From contig CAYNSO010000007.1 of NCBI GenBank assembly GCA_964399735.1, positions 1 to 64,000 of the forward strand: DNA of 64,000 bases. The letters are read 5' to 3'. This document shows positions 51,038 through 61,020 of the stretch, piece by piece. The stretch is from Fontivivens sp964399735. Its GTDB lineage: Bacteria; Zhuqueibacterota; Zhuqueibacteria; Residuimicrobiales; Krinioviventaceae. Made by a program: the position numbers and the translations under genes. Under the pieces are notes generated by a model. The model had not been told where the DNA came from and ran no database searches. It saw only the letters and a program-made list of their open reading frames with translations. How positions within the stretch are numbered: the first letter of the stretch is position 1; every line of letters starts with the position of its first letter.

Positions 51038-52207
51038 ATGAAACAATTAAAATCTACCATTTTACTGATTGTTTTATTGGTCAGTAGTATCTGTTTTGCT
51101 CAAACAGCAGCAGTTGAAGATTTTAAACCGGCAACCACCAACCAGCCGGGTAAAGAATATCCCCAGGTCAATTCCGAGGGCCGGGTGCGCGCCAGCATAT
51201 CGGCGCCGGAAGCTCACAAGGTGCAGTTGGATATCAGCGCAGTAAAATACGACCTGACCAAAGATGAAAATGGAGTTTGGACCGGCGATTCCGAACCCCA
51301 GGATGAAGGATTTCATTACTACCAGCTTTGGATTGACGGCGCCGCGGTTCCAGATCCCGGCAGCATGTACTTTTACGGCGCCAGCCGTTGGGGCAGTGGT
51401 ATCGAAATTCCGGCCAAGGATCAGGATTTTTATGCCTTGAAGAACGTGCCCCACGGCCAGATTCGCGAACAGCTCTACTTTTCAAAAAGCAATGACACAA
51501 TACGCCGGTGTTTCGTATACACGCCTCCCGATTATGATAAAGATACCACAAAACGCTATCCCGTGCTGTACCTGCAACATGGCGGCGGCGAAGACGAAAC
51601 CGGCTGGCCTGGCCAGGGCAAAACCAATCTCATTATGGATAACCTGATTGCAGCAGGCAAAGCCAAACCTTTTATCATTGTGATGGACAACGGTACCTGG
51701 AGTTGGCCTGCCAATACACCTCGTCCCAAGCCGGGCGAGCGCCCCGCCGGAACCTGGCCGCCGACAAACTGGGCCGATGGTTTTATGAAAACCCTGTTAC
51801 AAGACATTATTCCCATGATCGATGCCAATTATCGTACCCTGGCAGACCAACAACATCGCGCCATGGCCGGGCTGTCAATGGGCGGCATGCAGACCCGTGT
51901 CATTACCCTGGCTAATCCCGATATGTTTGCTTATGTCGGCATGTTCAGCGGCGGCAGCATCAGCGTGGAAGATATTAATAAAGCGCCGGGATTTAAAGAA
52001 AAAAACAAACTCGTATTCATCAGCTATGGCAGCCGTGAACTGGAAAATTCCAGAATGGGGTTTGGCGGCGATCCCAAAGCAAACACCGAAGCGCTTAAAG
52101 CAGCCGGCTTGAATACGCATTTTTATGTTTCTCCCAATACCGCCCACGAGTGGCAGAGTTGGCGACGCGGTCTGCATGAATTTGCACCGTTGCTTTTTAA
52201 CAATTAA
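51038..52207 (+). CDS. CBM48-CE1 esterase (feruloyl/acetylxylan type)
   Basis: A 389-residue secreted esterase with signal peptide about 1-21. A CBM48/Ig-like module (about 35-130) leads through KNVPHGQIRE (135-144) to the CE1 domain (about 145-389). Active site: YPVLYLQHGGGEDE for the oxyanion hole, GLSMGG with Ser280, and His370 in TAHEWQSW. It should release ferulate or acetate from arabinoxylan; specificity is uncertain. AGGAGAG precedes the ATG. It is a close paralogue of the genes at 48828 and 52252. Confidence 0.9.
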   Translation: MKQLKSTILLIVLLVSSICFAQTAAVEDFKPATTNQPGKEYPQVNSEGRVRASISAPEAHKVQLDISAVKYDLTKDENGVWTGDSEPQDEGFHYYQLWIDGAAVPDPGSMYFYGASRWGSGIEIPAKDQDFYALKNVPHGQIREQLYFSKSNDTIRRCFVYTPPDYDKDTTKRYPVLYLQHGGGEDETGWPGQGKTNLIMDNLIAAGKAKPFIIVMDNGTWSWPANTPRPKPGERPAGTWPPTNWADGFMKTLLQDIIPMIDANYRTLADQQHRAMAGLSMGGMQTRVITLANPDMFAYVGMFSGGSISVEDINKAPGFKEKNKLVFISYGSRELENSRMGFGGDPKANTEALKAAGLNTHFYVSPNTAHEWQSWRRGLHEFAPLLFNN

Positions 52208-52251
52208 TTGCTTTTATTATAAATAGACCATTTAACCAGAGTAGTAAAATT

Positions 52252-53400
52252 ATGAAATTTGAAAAATTTTATCAAAAATTAATAATATGTCTGGTAATCA
52301 TCGGCGGGGTCTTCCTCGCCGATGGTTCCCCGGCGCAAACCCCGGCAAACGCCATTCCGGCTCCTTCCAATGTACGGGGCGCACAATATCCACAAATCAC
52401 ACCGGATAGCCGCGCTATCTTTCGCATTAAAGCGCCCGAGGCGGTCAAAGTTCAGCTCGATCTGGGCAAGATATACGATATGGTCAAAGATAGCGACGGG
52501 GTGTGGCAGGTAACCACCGATTCGTTAACCGAAGGCTTTCATTATTATTCTTTGCTTATCGACGGCGTAGCCGTAGCCGACCCCGCCAGTGAAACATTTT
52601 ATGGCATGGGCCGCATGGCCAGCGGCATCGAGGTGCCATTTGCGGGTGACGATTACTATGCCATTAAAGATGTGCCACACGGCGAAATCAGGATAAAACG
52701 TTATTTCTCTACCGTGTTCAATCAATGGCGGCAATTTTATATCTATACGCCGCCCGGCTATGACACCAATACAAGCGAAAAATATCCCGTATTGTATATC
52801 TTGCATGGCGGCGGCGAGGATGAAAGAGGCTGGGCAACCCAGGGCAAAACCGATTTAATACTCGATAATCTGATTGCCGCACAAAAAGCCAAACCTATGC
52901 TGGTGGTTATGCCGGACGGTAATGTAAGGGCATCGGGATTTGGCGAAAACACATTGCAATTGTTTGCAGAAGAACTGAAACAATGCCTCATTCCGTTTGT
53001 GGAAAAAAACTATCGCGTCAAAACCGACGCCAAAAGCCGGGCGCTGGCCGGCCTTTCGATGGGTGGGTTGCAGACCCTGTATGTTGGGATAAACAATACT
53101 GACCTGTTTGCATACCTGGGCGTGTTTAGCTCCGGCTGGATACAGCCCATGCAAAAAGATCTGGCAGATGCTCAATATGATTTTATGGGGAAAAATGTCA
53201 ATATGCTGAACAGCAACCTCAAACAATTCTGGATTTCAATGGGTGGCAAAGAAGATATCGCCTGGAATAATTGTCAGCAAATGATGGCAAAATTTGACGA
53301 GATGAAAATTAAATACACCTATAGCGAATACCCCGGCGGCCATGCCTGGCCGGTGTGGAGACATGATCTGTGGCTATTTTCCGCGCTATTGTTTAAATAA
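52252..53400 (+). CDS. CBM48-CE1 esterase (feruloyl/acetylxylan type)
   Basis: A 382-residue secreted esterase. The signal peptide is about 1-29 (ending SPAQ). The CBM48/Ig-like module (about 38-130) is joined by KDVPHGEIR (139-147) to the CE1 domain. Active site: YPVLYILHGGGEDE, GLSMGG (Ser269) and His364 in GGHAWPVW. Overall most similar in layout to the second half of the double esterase. It follows the 51038 gene after 44 bases and precedes GH43 by 18 bases, so these are probably cotranscribed. Substrate (feruloyl or acetyl) not decidable. Confidence 0.9.
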   Translation: MKFEKFYQKLIICLVIIGGVFLADGSPAQTPANAIPAPSNVRGAQYPQITPDSRAIFRIKAPEAVKVQLDLGKIYDMVKDSDGVWQVTTDSLTEGFHYYSLLIDGVAVADPASETFYGMGRMASGIEVPFAGDDYYAIKDVPHGEIRIKRYFSTVFNQWRQFYIYTPPGYDTNTSEKYPVLYILHGGGEDERGWATQGKTDLILDNLIAAQKAKPMLVVMPDGNVRASGFGENTLQLFAEELKQCLIPFVEKNYRVKTDAKSRALAGLSMGGLQTLYVGINNTDLFAYLGVFSSGWIQPMQKDLADAQYDFMGKNVNMLNSNLKQFWISMGGKEDIAWNNCQQMMAKFDEMKIKYTYSEYPGGHAWPVWRHDLWLFSALLFK

Positions 53401-53418
53401 TTTTACTACAAGATTGGA

Positions 53419-54399
53419 ATGAAAATGAAAAAAAGCTTAATCATATATATATTTATTTTGATGTTAGCGGTGGGGACAACTTTTGCACAAAATCCGCTCT
53501 TTAAAGACATCTTTACCGCTGACCCGGCAGTATTGGTTTACCAGGATACCGTTTATCTATATACAGGTCACGATGAAGCTCCAGTCGGCGTTAATGATTA
53601 TATTATGCATGACTGGTATGTGTATTCTTCCACAGACATGGTCCATTGGAAAAACCACGGCGCATGTCTTTCTGTGAAGGATTTTTCATGGGTCAAAGAT
53701 AATGCCTATGCTGGACAGTGCATCTATCGTGATGGGAAATTTTACTGGTATGCACCAATGGAACACAAAAAGAATAGCGAAAGCAATGGCGGCTTTGCCA
53801 TTGGCGTCGCCGTATCCGACAGCCCGACAGGGCCTTTCAAGGATGCAATTGGTAAAGCTCTCATTACAAATGAAATGACTACCGATAAATCACATTCCTG
53901 GGACGATATCGATCCGACTGTATTTATTGATGACGACGGGCAAGCATATCTTTACTGGGGCAATTTAAGCTGCCGGTATGTAAAACTAAAAAACAATATG
54001 ATAGAGCTTGATGGCCCGATAACCCTGGTTACATTACCCAATTATGTTGAAGGCCCATGGCTATACAAGCGAAATGACATCTATTACCTCGCTTATTCTG
54101 CATTATTTCCAGAGTATATCGATTATGCAACTTCAAACAGTCCGGCAGGTCCATGGACTTATCGCGGCAGAATTTCCGATACTGCGCCAAACTGTACCAC
54201 AATTCATACAGCGATTATTGACTATCATGGCGATAATTATTTCTTTTATCATAACGGCGTACTGCCAACCGGAGGCAACCATAGGCGTTCCGTCTGTCTC
54301 GATTATTTATATTACAATCAGGATGGCGCCATACAAAAAGTAATACAAACAAAAGAAGGCGTACGCCCGGTTCCATCGGTTTCTCAACCGGAAAACTGA
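53419..54399 (+). CDS. GH43 arabinofuranosidase/xylosidase
   Basis: A 326-residue secreted five-bladed beta-propeller enzyme. Signal peptide about 1-23 (TFAQ). Catalytic residues fit the GH43 triad: Asp35 in FTADPAVLV (base), Asp165 in DDIDPTVFIDDDG (pKa modulator) and Glu211 in VEGPWLYKR (acid). The VYSSTDMVHWKNHG segment is the usual second blade. The catalytic domain alone is present, with no second beta-sandwich or CBM. Likely it removes arabinose from arabinoxylan; xylosidase activity is the alternative. It lies between CE1 and GH97. Confidence 0.92.
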   Translation: MKMKKSLIIYIFILMLAVGTTFAQNPLFKDIFTADPAVLVYQDTVYLYTGHDEAPVGVNDYIMHDWYVYSSTDMVHWKNHGACLSVKDFSWVKDNAYAGQCIYRDGKFYWYAPMEHKKNSESNGGFAIGVAVSDSPTGPFKDAIGKALITNEMTTDKSHSWDDIDPTVFIDDDGQAYLYWGNLSCRYVKLKNNMIELDGPITLVTLPNYVEGPWLYKRNDIYYLAYSALFPEYIDYATSNSPAGPWTYRGRISDTAPNCTTIHTAIIDYHGDNYFFYHNGVLPTGGNHRRSVCLDYLYYNQDGAIQKVIQTKEGVRPVPSVSQPEN

Positions 54400-54520
54400 T
54401 GAAATTATAAAGACTTTATAAAATAATATGACCGGTGAATTGTGGCTTTGAACAAATCCATGTTTTTTTTGGATAATATAATTTTTTATCAACAAGTAAT
54501 CAAACCAGGAAAATAAAATT

Positions 54521-56458
54521 ATGAGATATTGCACTGTACTGGTCATCTTTTTAATGACAACTTTATTTAACAATGCTCTGTGTGTGGATCACTATACATT
54601 AAAAAGTCCTGATGCAAAAATTTCTGTTAACTTTTGGCTTACAGATACAGGTGAGCCTGTATATTCAATCTCGCATTCCGGCTCGATAATCCTGAAACAA
54701 TCCAGGTTGGGAATTATTAGTAGCGAAGGCGATTTTTCTTCAAGCCTTGATATTGATTCAGTTTCAAGTGTAAGTGTGGTTTCCGACAAGTACACACTAT
54801 TACACGGTAAACGACTGAATTGTAATTATACTGGAAACAAACGCATATTCTATTTAAAAAATGCAAACTCGCAACCAATTGCGATCATTTTTCAGGTATC
54901 GAATGATGGTGTTGCCTTTAGGTATCATTTGCCGGCCAAGTCTGACAAGAATATTGAAATTTTCAAAGAAGCCACCTCCTATCACCTTGATCTCTCTGCA
55001 AAAGCATTTCTGCAGCCATGTATGGATGCGCGCGTTGGCTGGTGTTATGCTTCTCCGTCTTATGAAGAGTATTATGAAAAGAATATCCCTGTCGGTACAA
55101 AATCGCCAAATCAAGCTGGCTGGGTCATGCCGGCGCTTTTTAATTTTGGGAAATACTGGATTTGCATTACAGAAACCGCTGTTGATACAAATTATTGCGG
55201 ATCACGTCTAGGCCAATTTTCACCTGATGGAGAATATTCAATTCAATTTCCCCAACCGCAGGAAGGCACCTCATACGGACCTGTTTTGCCGAAATCTGTT
55301 TTACCATGGTATACTCCCTGGCGTATCATTGTAATAACAGATAATCCTGGAGATTTGGTTGAATCAACTTTGGAAACCGATTTAGCAATTCCGGCCCGCT
55401 ATGACGTTTCCTCATGGCTGCAACCGGGCATTGCATCATGGAGTTGGGTAATTCTAAAAGATGATTCAACTGTATATGATACTCAAAAACGATATATTGA
55501 TTTTGCTGCATCGATGAATTGGGAATACTGTCTTGTCGATGCTCTTTGGGATACTCAAATCGGCTATGATAAAATAAAACAACTTGCAGATTATGCCAAA
55601 ACGAAAAATGTAAAAATATTATTATGGTATAATTCAGCAGGCGATTGGAATACTACTCCACAAACGCCGCGCGATAAATTGCTTACCAGGAAGACGAGAA
55701 ATATAGAGTTCCAAAAGTTAAAAGATATGAGCATTGCCGGTATTAAGGTAGATTTTTTTGGCGGCGACGGACAATCCATGATAAAATATTATATTGATAT
55801 ATTGAATGACGCTGCAAAATTCAATCTCGCAGTAAACTTTCATGGTTGTACTTTTCCAAGAGGTTGGCACAGAACTTTTCCAAACCTGGTTAGCATGGAA
55901 GCAATCAAAGGTGAAGAATATGTAACGTTTGGACAGTATAATGCAGATCAACAACCTTCGCATTGCACAGTTATTCCTTTTACAAGAAATCTGTTTGATC
56001 CAATGGATTTCACCCCTGTTAACTTTTCCGGCATTCCGCATATCAAACGCAGAACTACAGGCGGTTTTGAAATTGCCTTGTCGGTTCTTTTTACTTCGGG
56101 TATTCAACATATTGCCGAAACACCGTCTGGAATGGCGGTGCAAAAAAATTTCATAAAAGAATTTATGAGCGCTTTGCCTGAAACCTGGGATGATGTAAAG
56201 TATATTGATGGCTTTCCAGGGAAATTTGTTGTATTAGCCAGGAAAAAAGGAGACGTCTGGTTTATTGCAGGTATTAATGGAGAAAATTCTGAACGCTCTA
56301 TATCAATGAATTTATCATTCATTAGTGATAAATCGAATGGTGTTCTTGTCACCGATTCGGATAACGATGAGGTTTTTATAAAAAGTGATGTAAATTTTTC
56401 AGCGCCAATAAAAATCACAATGTTGCCTTTTGGCGGATTTGTCATCAAGACTAGATAA
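54521..56458 (+). CDS. GH97 glycoside hydrolase, retaining type (second copy)
   Basis: A 645-residue secreted enzyme with a signal peptide of about 20 residues. The N-terminal beta domain is followed by the barrel. GIKVDFFGGDGQ carries the probable nucleophile Asp411, and Glu460 in VSMEAIKGEEY is the acid/base candidate. CTFPRGWHRTFPNL is a strongly conserved GH97 segment. It is distantly related to the GH97 at 41302 (different loops, FFGGDGQ against FIDRDDQ), so it is probably a different specificity, such as alpha-galactosidase against L-arabinopyranosidase. The base composition is more AT-rich than neighbouring genes. Confidence 0.9.
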   Translation: MRYCTVLVIFLMTTLFNNALCVDHYTLKSPDAKISVNFWLTDTGEPVYSISHSGSIILKQSRLGIISSEGDFSSSLDIDSVSSVSVVSDKYTLLHGKRLNCNYTGNKRIFYLKNANSQPIAIIFQVSNDGVAFRYHLPAKSDKNIEIFKEATSYHLDLSAKAFLQPCMDARVGWCYASPSYEEYYEKNIPVGTKSPNQAGWVMPALFNFGKYWICITETAVDTNYCGSRLGQFSPDGEYSIQFPQPQEGTSYGPVLPKSVLPWYTPWRIIVITDNPGDLVESTLETDLAIPARYDVSSWLQPGIASWSWVILKDDSTVYDTQKRYIDFAASMNWEYCLVDALWDTQIGYDKIKQLADYAKTKNVKILLWYNSAGDWNTTPQTPRDKLLTRKTRNIEFQKLKDMSIAGIKVDFFGGDGQSMIKYYIDILNDAAKFNLAVNFHGCTFPRGWHRTFPNLVSMEAIKGEEYVTFGQYNADQQPSHCTVIPFTRNLFDPMDFTPVNFSGIPHIKRRTTGGFEIALSVLFTSGIQHIAETPSGMAVQKNFIKEFMSALPETWDDVKYIDGFPGKFVVLARKKGDVWFIAGINGENSERSISMNLSFISDKSNGVLVTDSDNDEVFIKSDVNFSAPIKITMLPFGGFVIKTR

Positions 56459-56513
56459 AATCAAGTTATTATATAATTATTTGTTTGATTAATACATTGG
56501 AACAGGAGGCGTT

Positions 56514-59105
56514 ATGAAAAAAACAGTCTTATTTCTGTTGATTTTTTTATGTACAGTAACATTGTGGGCACAGCCCCAACCCTGGCAGAATCCGAATCTC
56601 AGCTCGGAAGAGAGAGCTCAAGATTTGCTTTCACGACTAACGCTGGAAGAAAAAGTTATATTGATGAACGATATTTCAGAAGCCATTCCAAGGCTGGGCG
56701 TAAAAAATTTCAACTGGTGGAGTGAAGCGCTGCATGGCCTGGCCAATAACGATAGCGTAACCGTGTTCCCGCAGCCTATTGGCATGGCAGCGTCGTTTGA
56801 TGATGAACTGGTCTTTCAAGTTTTTAATGCAGTATCGGATGAAACCCGGGCAAAATACCACGAAGCACAAAGAAGAGGCATTCCGAACCGCCGTTTTCTT
56901 AGCCTTTCTGTGTGGACGCCCAATATCAACATTTTCCGCGACCCCCGCTGGGGACGCGGCCAGGAAACCTATGGCGAAGACCCCTATTTAATGACACGTA
57001 TGGGCATTTCCGTAGTAAACGGCCTTCAGGGACCTGTTGATTCACGGTATAAAAAGCTGCTCGCCTGCGCTAAACACTATGCTGTACACTCGGGCCCGGA
57101 ATGGAGCCGCCACACGCTGAATGTGAACAATGTCGATCCGCGCGATCTGTGGGAAACCTACATGCCGGCATTTAAAGCCCTGGTGCAGCAAGCCGATGTG
57201 CGCGAGGTGATGTGCGCGTATCAGCGTCTGGATGACGAGCCCTGCTGCGGAAGTACACGTTTGCTGGAAAGAATCCTGCGTCAGGATTGGGGTTTTAAAT
57301 ACCTGGTTGTTTCCGATTGCGGAGCAATCACCGATTTTTATAGCAATCACAAGGTTTCTTCCAGTCAACCCCACGCCGCCGCCAAGGGCGTGTTGGCAGG
57401 AACAGATGTCGAATGTGCAGGGCCATCCTATAATAAATTACCCGAAGCGGTAAAAAAAGGGCTGATCAGAGAAAAAGATATTGATAAAAGCGTAATGCGG
57501 ATTCTAGTTGGTCGTTTCGATTTGGGAGAAATGGACGATAATGCCCTGGTGCCATGGACTAAAATCCCTAAATCGGTAATCAATTGCGATGCTCACAAAA
57601 AGCTGGCTTTGCAAATGTCACGGGAAACCATGACATTGCTGCAAAATAAAGACAATTTCCTGCCGTTATCCAAATCCGCTAAAAAAATTGCCGTAATTGG
57701 CCCCAACGCCAATGAAAAACGACTGTTATGGGGAAATTACAACGGCACGCCCATTCAAACTGTTACTATTCTGGACGGTATAAAAACCAAACTAGCCGAA
57801 AAAAAGATTGTGTATGACCGGGCCTGCGACCTGGTTGAAAAAACGTATATCGAATCCGCCATTGGCGAGTGTTCCATTGACGGCAAAGCCGGCATTAAAG
57901 CCACGTACTGGAATAACCGCGAATTCAAGGGTGAAGCTGTTACCACCGAACAAATTACCAATCCCATACAACTGACCACCGACGGGCAACATCAATTCGG
58001 TACAGGGGTGAATTTGATTGATTTCTCCGGGCTGTACGAAACTGTTTACAAGGCAAAAGAAACGGGAGAACTGGTTTTCAAATTGGAAGCCAGGGGCAGA
58101 TTTGAATTCTTTGTAAATGGCGATACGCTTTACAAACCGCGCCGTTTTGGCTTCCCGCGGGTGAACACCATTACCTTGCCGGTTGAACAAGGCAAGGAAT
58201 ATAAAATTGAAGGCCGTTTTTCGCAAATCGGCAACTGGCCTGCCAGTCTCAACCTCAATTTCGGCAAACAAGTCCCCGTTACTTTCGACAAACTGGTTGA
58301 CAAGCTGAAAGGCATCGATGTTGTCGTTTATGTTGGCGGCATTTCTTCGCAGTTGGAAGGCGAACAAATGCCGGTCGAACTGCCCGGCTTTAAAGGCGGC
58401 GACCGCACCGATATTGAACTGCCGGAAATTCAGCGGGAATGCTTAAAAGCGCTAAAACAGGCCGGTAAAAAGGTCGTTTTTGTGAATTGCTCCGGTTCGG
58501 CTATGGGTTTGGTTCCTGAAACAGAAACCTGTGATGCTATTTTACAAGCCTGGTACGGCGGCGAATCCGGCGGTCAGGCGGTGGCGGATGTATTGTTCGG
58601 CGATTATAACCCCTCAGGTAAATTACCGGTAACGTTCTACAAGGATATAAAGCAATTCCCGGACTTTGAAGATTACTCTATGAAAGGCCGTACCTATCGC
58701 TTTATGGACGATGCGCTGTTCCCGTTTGGATTTGGGCTGAGCTATACCACCTTCTCCATTGGTGAAGCCAAAATCAGCAAGACTGAAATTAAAAACAATG
58801 AAAGCGTTGATATTACAATCCCCGTGTCGAACACCGGCAAACGCAACGGCACAGAAATTGTGCAGGTATATGTACGCCAGGTGGGCGATAGCGAAGGGCC
58901 ACTGAAAACATTGCGTGGTTTCAAACGTGTAGATATAGCCGCCGGTAAAACCGGCCAGGTGGTTATCACTTTACCGTGTACCTCATTTGAATTTTTCGAC
59001 CGCACCGCCAATAAAATGGTTGTTGCCGCCGGCGAGTATGAAATTTTATACGGTAACAGTTCAAGCGATCGAGATTTGAAAACGACCAGGATTACGATTT
59101 TATAG
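56514..59105 (+). CDS. GH3 beta-xylosidase/beta-glucosidase with PA14 insertion
   Basis: An 863-residue secreted retaining enzyme (signal peptide about 1-20). The barrel contains NWWSEALHGL, FRDPRWGRGQETYGEDP and KHYAVHSGPE. The nucleophile is Asp268 in VVSDCGAI. A PA14 domain (about 455-600) is inserted in the second domain, and a fibronectin type III-like domain ends the protein. The WWSEALHG and GRGQETYGEDP segments are typical of bacterial xylan 1,4-beta-xylosidases of family 3. In this context it should cut xylo-oligosaccharides to xylose. AGGAGG is well placed before ATG 56514. Confidence 0.93.
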   Translation: MKKTVLFLLIFLCTVTLWAQPQPWQNPNLSSEERAQDLLSRLTLEEKVILMNDISEAIPRLGVKNFNWWSEALHGLANNDSVTVFPQPIGMAASFDDELVFQVFNAVSDETRAKYHEAQRRGIPNRRFLSLSVWTPNINIFRDPRWGRGQETYGEDPYLMTRMGISVVNGLQGPVDSRYKKLLACAKHYAVHSGPEWSRHTLNVNNVDPRDLWETYMPAFKALVQQADVREVMCAYQRLDDEPCCGSTRLLERILRQDWGFKYLVVSDCGAITDFYSNHKVSSSQPHAAAKGVLAGTDVECAGPSYNKLPEAVKKGLIREKDIDKSVMRILVGRFDLGEMDDNALVPWTKIPKSVINCDAHKKLALQMSRETMTLLQNKDNFLPLSKSAKKIAVIGPNANEKRLLWGNYNGTPIQTVTILDGIKTKLAEKKIVYDRACDLVEKTYIESAIGECSIDGKAGIKATYWNNREFKGEAVTTEQITNPIQLTTDGQHQFGTGVNLIDFSGLYETVYKAKETGELVFKLEARGRFEFFVNGDTLYKPRRFGFPRVNTITLPVEQGKEYKIEGRFSQIGNWPASLNLNFGKQVPVTFDKLVDKLKGIDVVVYVGGISSQLEGEQMPVELPGFKGGDRTDIELPEIQRECLKALKQAGKKVVFVNCSGSAMGLVPETETCDAILQAWYGGESGGQAVADVLFGDYNPSGKLPVTFYKDIKQFPDFEDYSMKGRTYRFMDDALFPFGFGLSYTTFSIGEAKISKTEIKNNESVDITIPVSNTGKRNGTEIVQVYVRQVGDSEGPLKTLRGFKRVDIAAGKTGQVVITLPCTSFEFFDRTANKMVVAAGEYEILYGNSSSDRDLKTTRITIL

Positions 59106-59141
59106 AATTTTACTTTCCTCTCGTCGAAAACGGAGTGATCC

Positions 59142-60977
59142 ATGTCAAAACGTTTTAGATATTTTTTGTTTTGTGTTAGTCTCTTTATAGTTATTGCCGG
59201 CGCCCAGGCGCCGGCTAATGACGACCCGGCCTTTTACCAATGGGCGCAAACCCCGCCCATGGGCTGGAATAGCTGGGATTGTTTTGGCCCCACGGTGACG
59301 GAAGATGAAGTTAAAGCCAATGCCGATTATATGGCGGCACATTTAAAAAAATTCGGCTGGGAATATATTATTGTCGATATCCGCTGGTATGTGCAGAACG
59401 ATAAAGCGCATGGCTATAACCAAAAAGACCCGATTATCGATATGGATGAATACGGGCGTTTGACGCCCGCTATAAACAGGTTCCCCTCCGCTGCCGGGGG
59501 CAAAGGTTTCAAGCCCCTGGCAGATTATATTCACAGCAAGGGATTGAAATTCGGCATTCATATCATGCGCGGCATTCCCAAACTGGCGGTACAAAAAAAC
59601 ACGCCGGTTTTGGGCAGCGCTGTAAAAGCACAAGATATATATAATACCAAACAGCTTTGCCAATGGCTTGGCGACATGTATACAGTGGATGCCGTCAAAC
59701 CGGGCGCCCAGGAGTATTACAATTCCCTGTTTGAATTGTATGCCTCATGGGGCGTTGATTTTATCAAAATTGACGATCTCTCCCGTCCCTATCACCAGGC
59801 TGAAATTGAACTCATCCGTAAAGCAATTGACCGGTGTGGCAGACCGATTGTGTTAAGTACCTCTCCCGGTGAAACGCCTATCGCATCTGCCGCACATGTC
59901 AGTACCCATGCCAATATGTGGCGCATTATCGACGACTTTTGGGATAACTGGTCGCAACTAAGCGTTCATTTTTCTCTTTTTGAAAAATGGTTCCCCTTTA
60001 TGGGACCAGGACATTGGCCCGATGGCGATATGCTGCCTTTGGGCAGAATTGGCATTCGCGCCGAGCGCGGTGATGACCGCATGAGCATGCTTACTCAAGA
60101 TGAACAATATACCTTGATGTCGCTATTTATCATTTGCCGCTCGCCGTTGATGTTCGGCGGCAATTTGCCGGACAATGACGAGTTTACCCTGCAACTACTC
60201 ACCAACCAGGAAGCGCTGGCCGTTTTACAAAACAGTACCAATAACCGCCTGCTTTTTAACGACGGCGAGAAAATTGCCTGGACTGCCGATGACCCGGAAA
60301 GCGGCGACAAATATGTAGCGTTGTTTTATTCTTCAGATCAGAAACCGGTTTTGGAAGATAAAGCGCTTTACAGCAGCAGGTTACTAACCACCAGGCCTGG
60401 CGAGCAAACTGCGGAAATGGCCGTCAATATCACCGGGGCAAATAAACTGTACCTGGTTATTACCGACGGCGGCAACGGCGCACACTGGGATCATGCAGAC
60501 TGGATTGAGCCGCAACTGACCGGTTCAAAGGGAATCCTGCGTCTGACGGATTTGCCCTGGGTGAACGCTACCTCCGGCTGGGAAACGGTCAAGATCAACA
60601 AAAGCGTCGCCGGTAACAAACTTGTCGTTAACGGCAATGTATACGAAAATGGTATAGGCGCTCATGCGACCTCGATCATCGAGTATGATATACCGGCAGG
60701 ATATGATACATTTACTTCCCTGGCTGGTCTTGACGGCGAATGCATTACCCACCCGGAAGGCGCTACGGTAAAATTCCATATATTTACTCAATATCCTACC
60801 GGTTTCCCGCCGCAGGATTCCCTGGATGTCCAACTTGAATTTGCGCAATTGGGCATACAGGGCAAATGTAAAGTGCGTGATTTATGGGCTCAAAAGGATA
60901 TAGGCGAATATATGAATACATTTTCGCTGCCGGTGCGCAAGCATGGCGCGCGGTTAGTAAAGATCAGTAAACTCTAA
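59142..60977 (+). CDS. GH27 alpha-galactosidase-type enzyme with NPCBM domain
   Basis: A 611-residue secreted enzyme. Signal peptide about 1-21. The GH27 barrel starts PPMGWNSWDCFGP (38-50) and has FIKIDDLSRPYH with Asp211 as nucleophile candidate. An NPCBM (novel putative carbohydrate-binding module) lies at about 455-555 (WVNATSGWETVKINKSV, GIGAHATSIIEY). It is inserted before the last part of the C-terminal beta domain, since LGIQGKCKVRDLWAQKDIGEY follows it. The likely reaction is removal of alpha-D-galactose, with beta-L-arabinopyranosidase as the alternative. It follows GH3 after 36 bases. Confidence 0.88.
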   Translation: MSKRFRYFLFCVSLFIVIAGAQAPANDDPAFYQWAQTPPMGWNSWDCFGPTVTEDEVKANADYMAAHLKKFGWEYIIVDIRWYVQNDKAHGYNQKDPIIDMDEYGRLTPAINRFPSAAGGKGFKPLADYIHSKGLKFGIHIMRGIPKLAVQKNTPVLGSAVKAQDIYNTKQLCQWLGDMYTVDAVKPGAQEYYNSLFELYASWGVDFIKIDDLSRPYHQAEIELIRKAIDRCGRPIVLSTSPGETPIASAAHVSTHANMWRIIDDFWDNWSQLSVHFSLFEKWFPFMGPGHWPDGDMLPLGRIGIRAERGDDRMSMLTQDEQYTLMSLFIICRSPLMFGGNLPDNDEFTLQLLTNQEALAVLQNSTNNRLLFNDGEKIAWTADDPESGDKYVALFYSSDQKPVLEDKALYSSRLLTTRPGEQTAEMAVNITGANKLYLVITDGGNGAHWDHADWIEPQLTGSKGILRLTDLPWVNATSGWETVKINKSVAGNKLVVNGNVYENGIGAHATSIIEYDIPAGYDTFTSLAGLDGECITHPEGATVKFHIFTQYPTGFPPQDSLDVQLEFAQLGIQGKCKVRDLWAQKDIGEYMNTFSLPVRKHGARLVKISKL

Positions 60978-61020
60978 TGATAATATGTAAATTTAAAAAA
61001 TCGCAGCAAAGGAGGACGGA

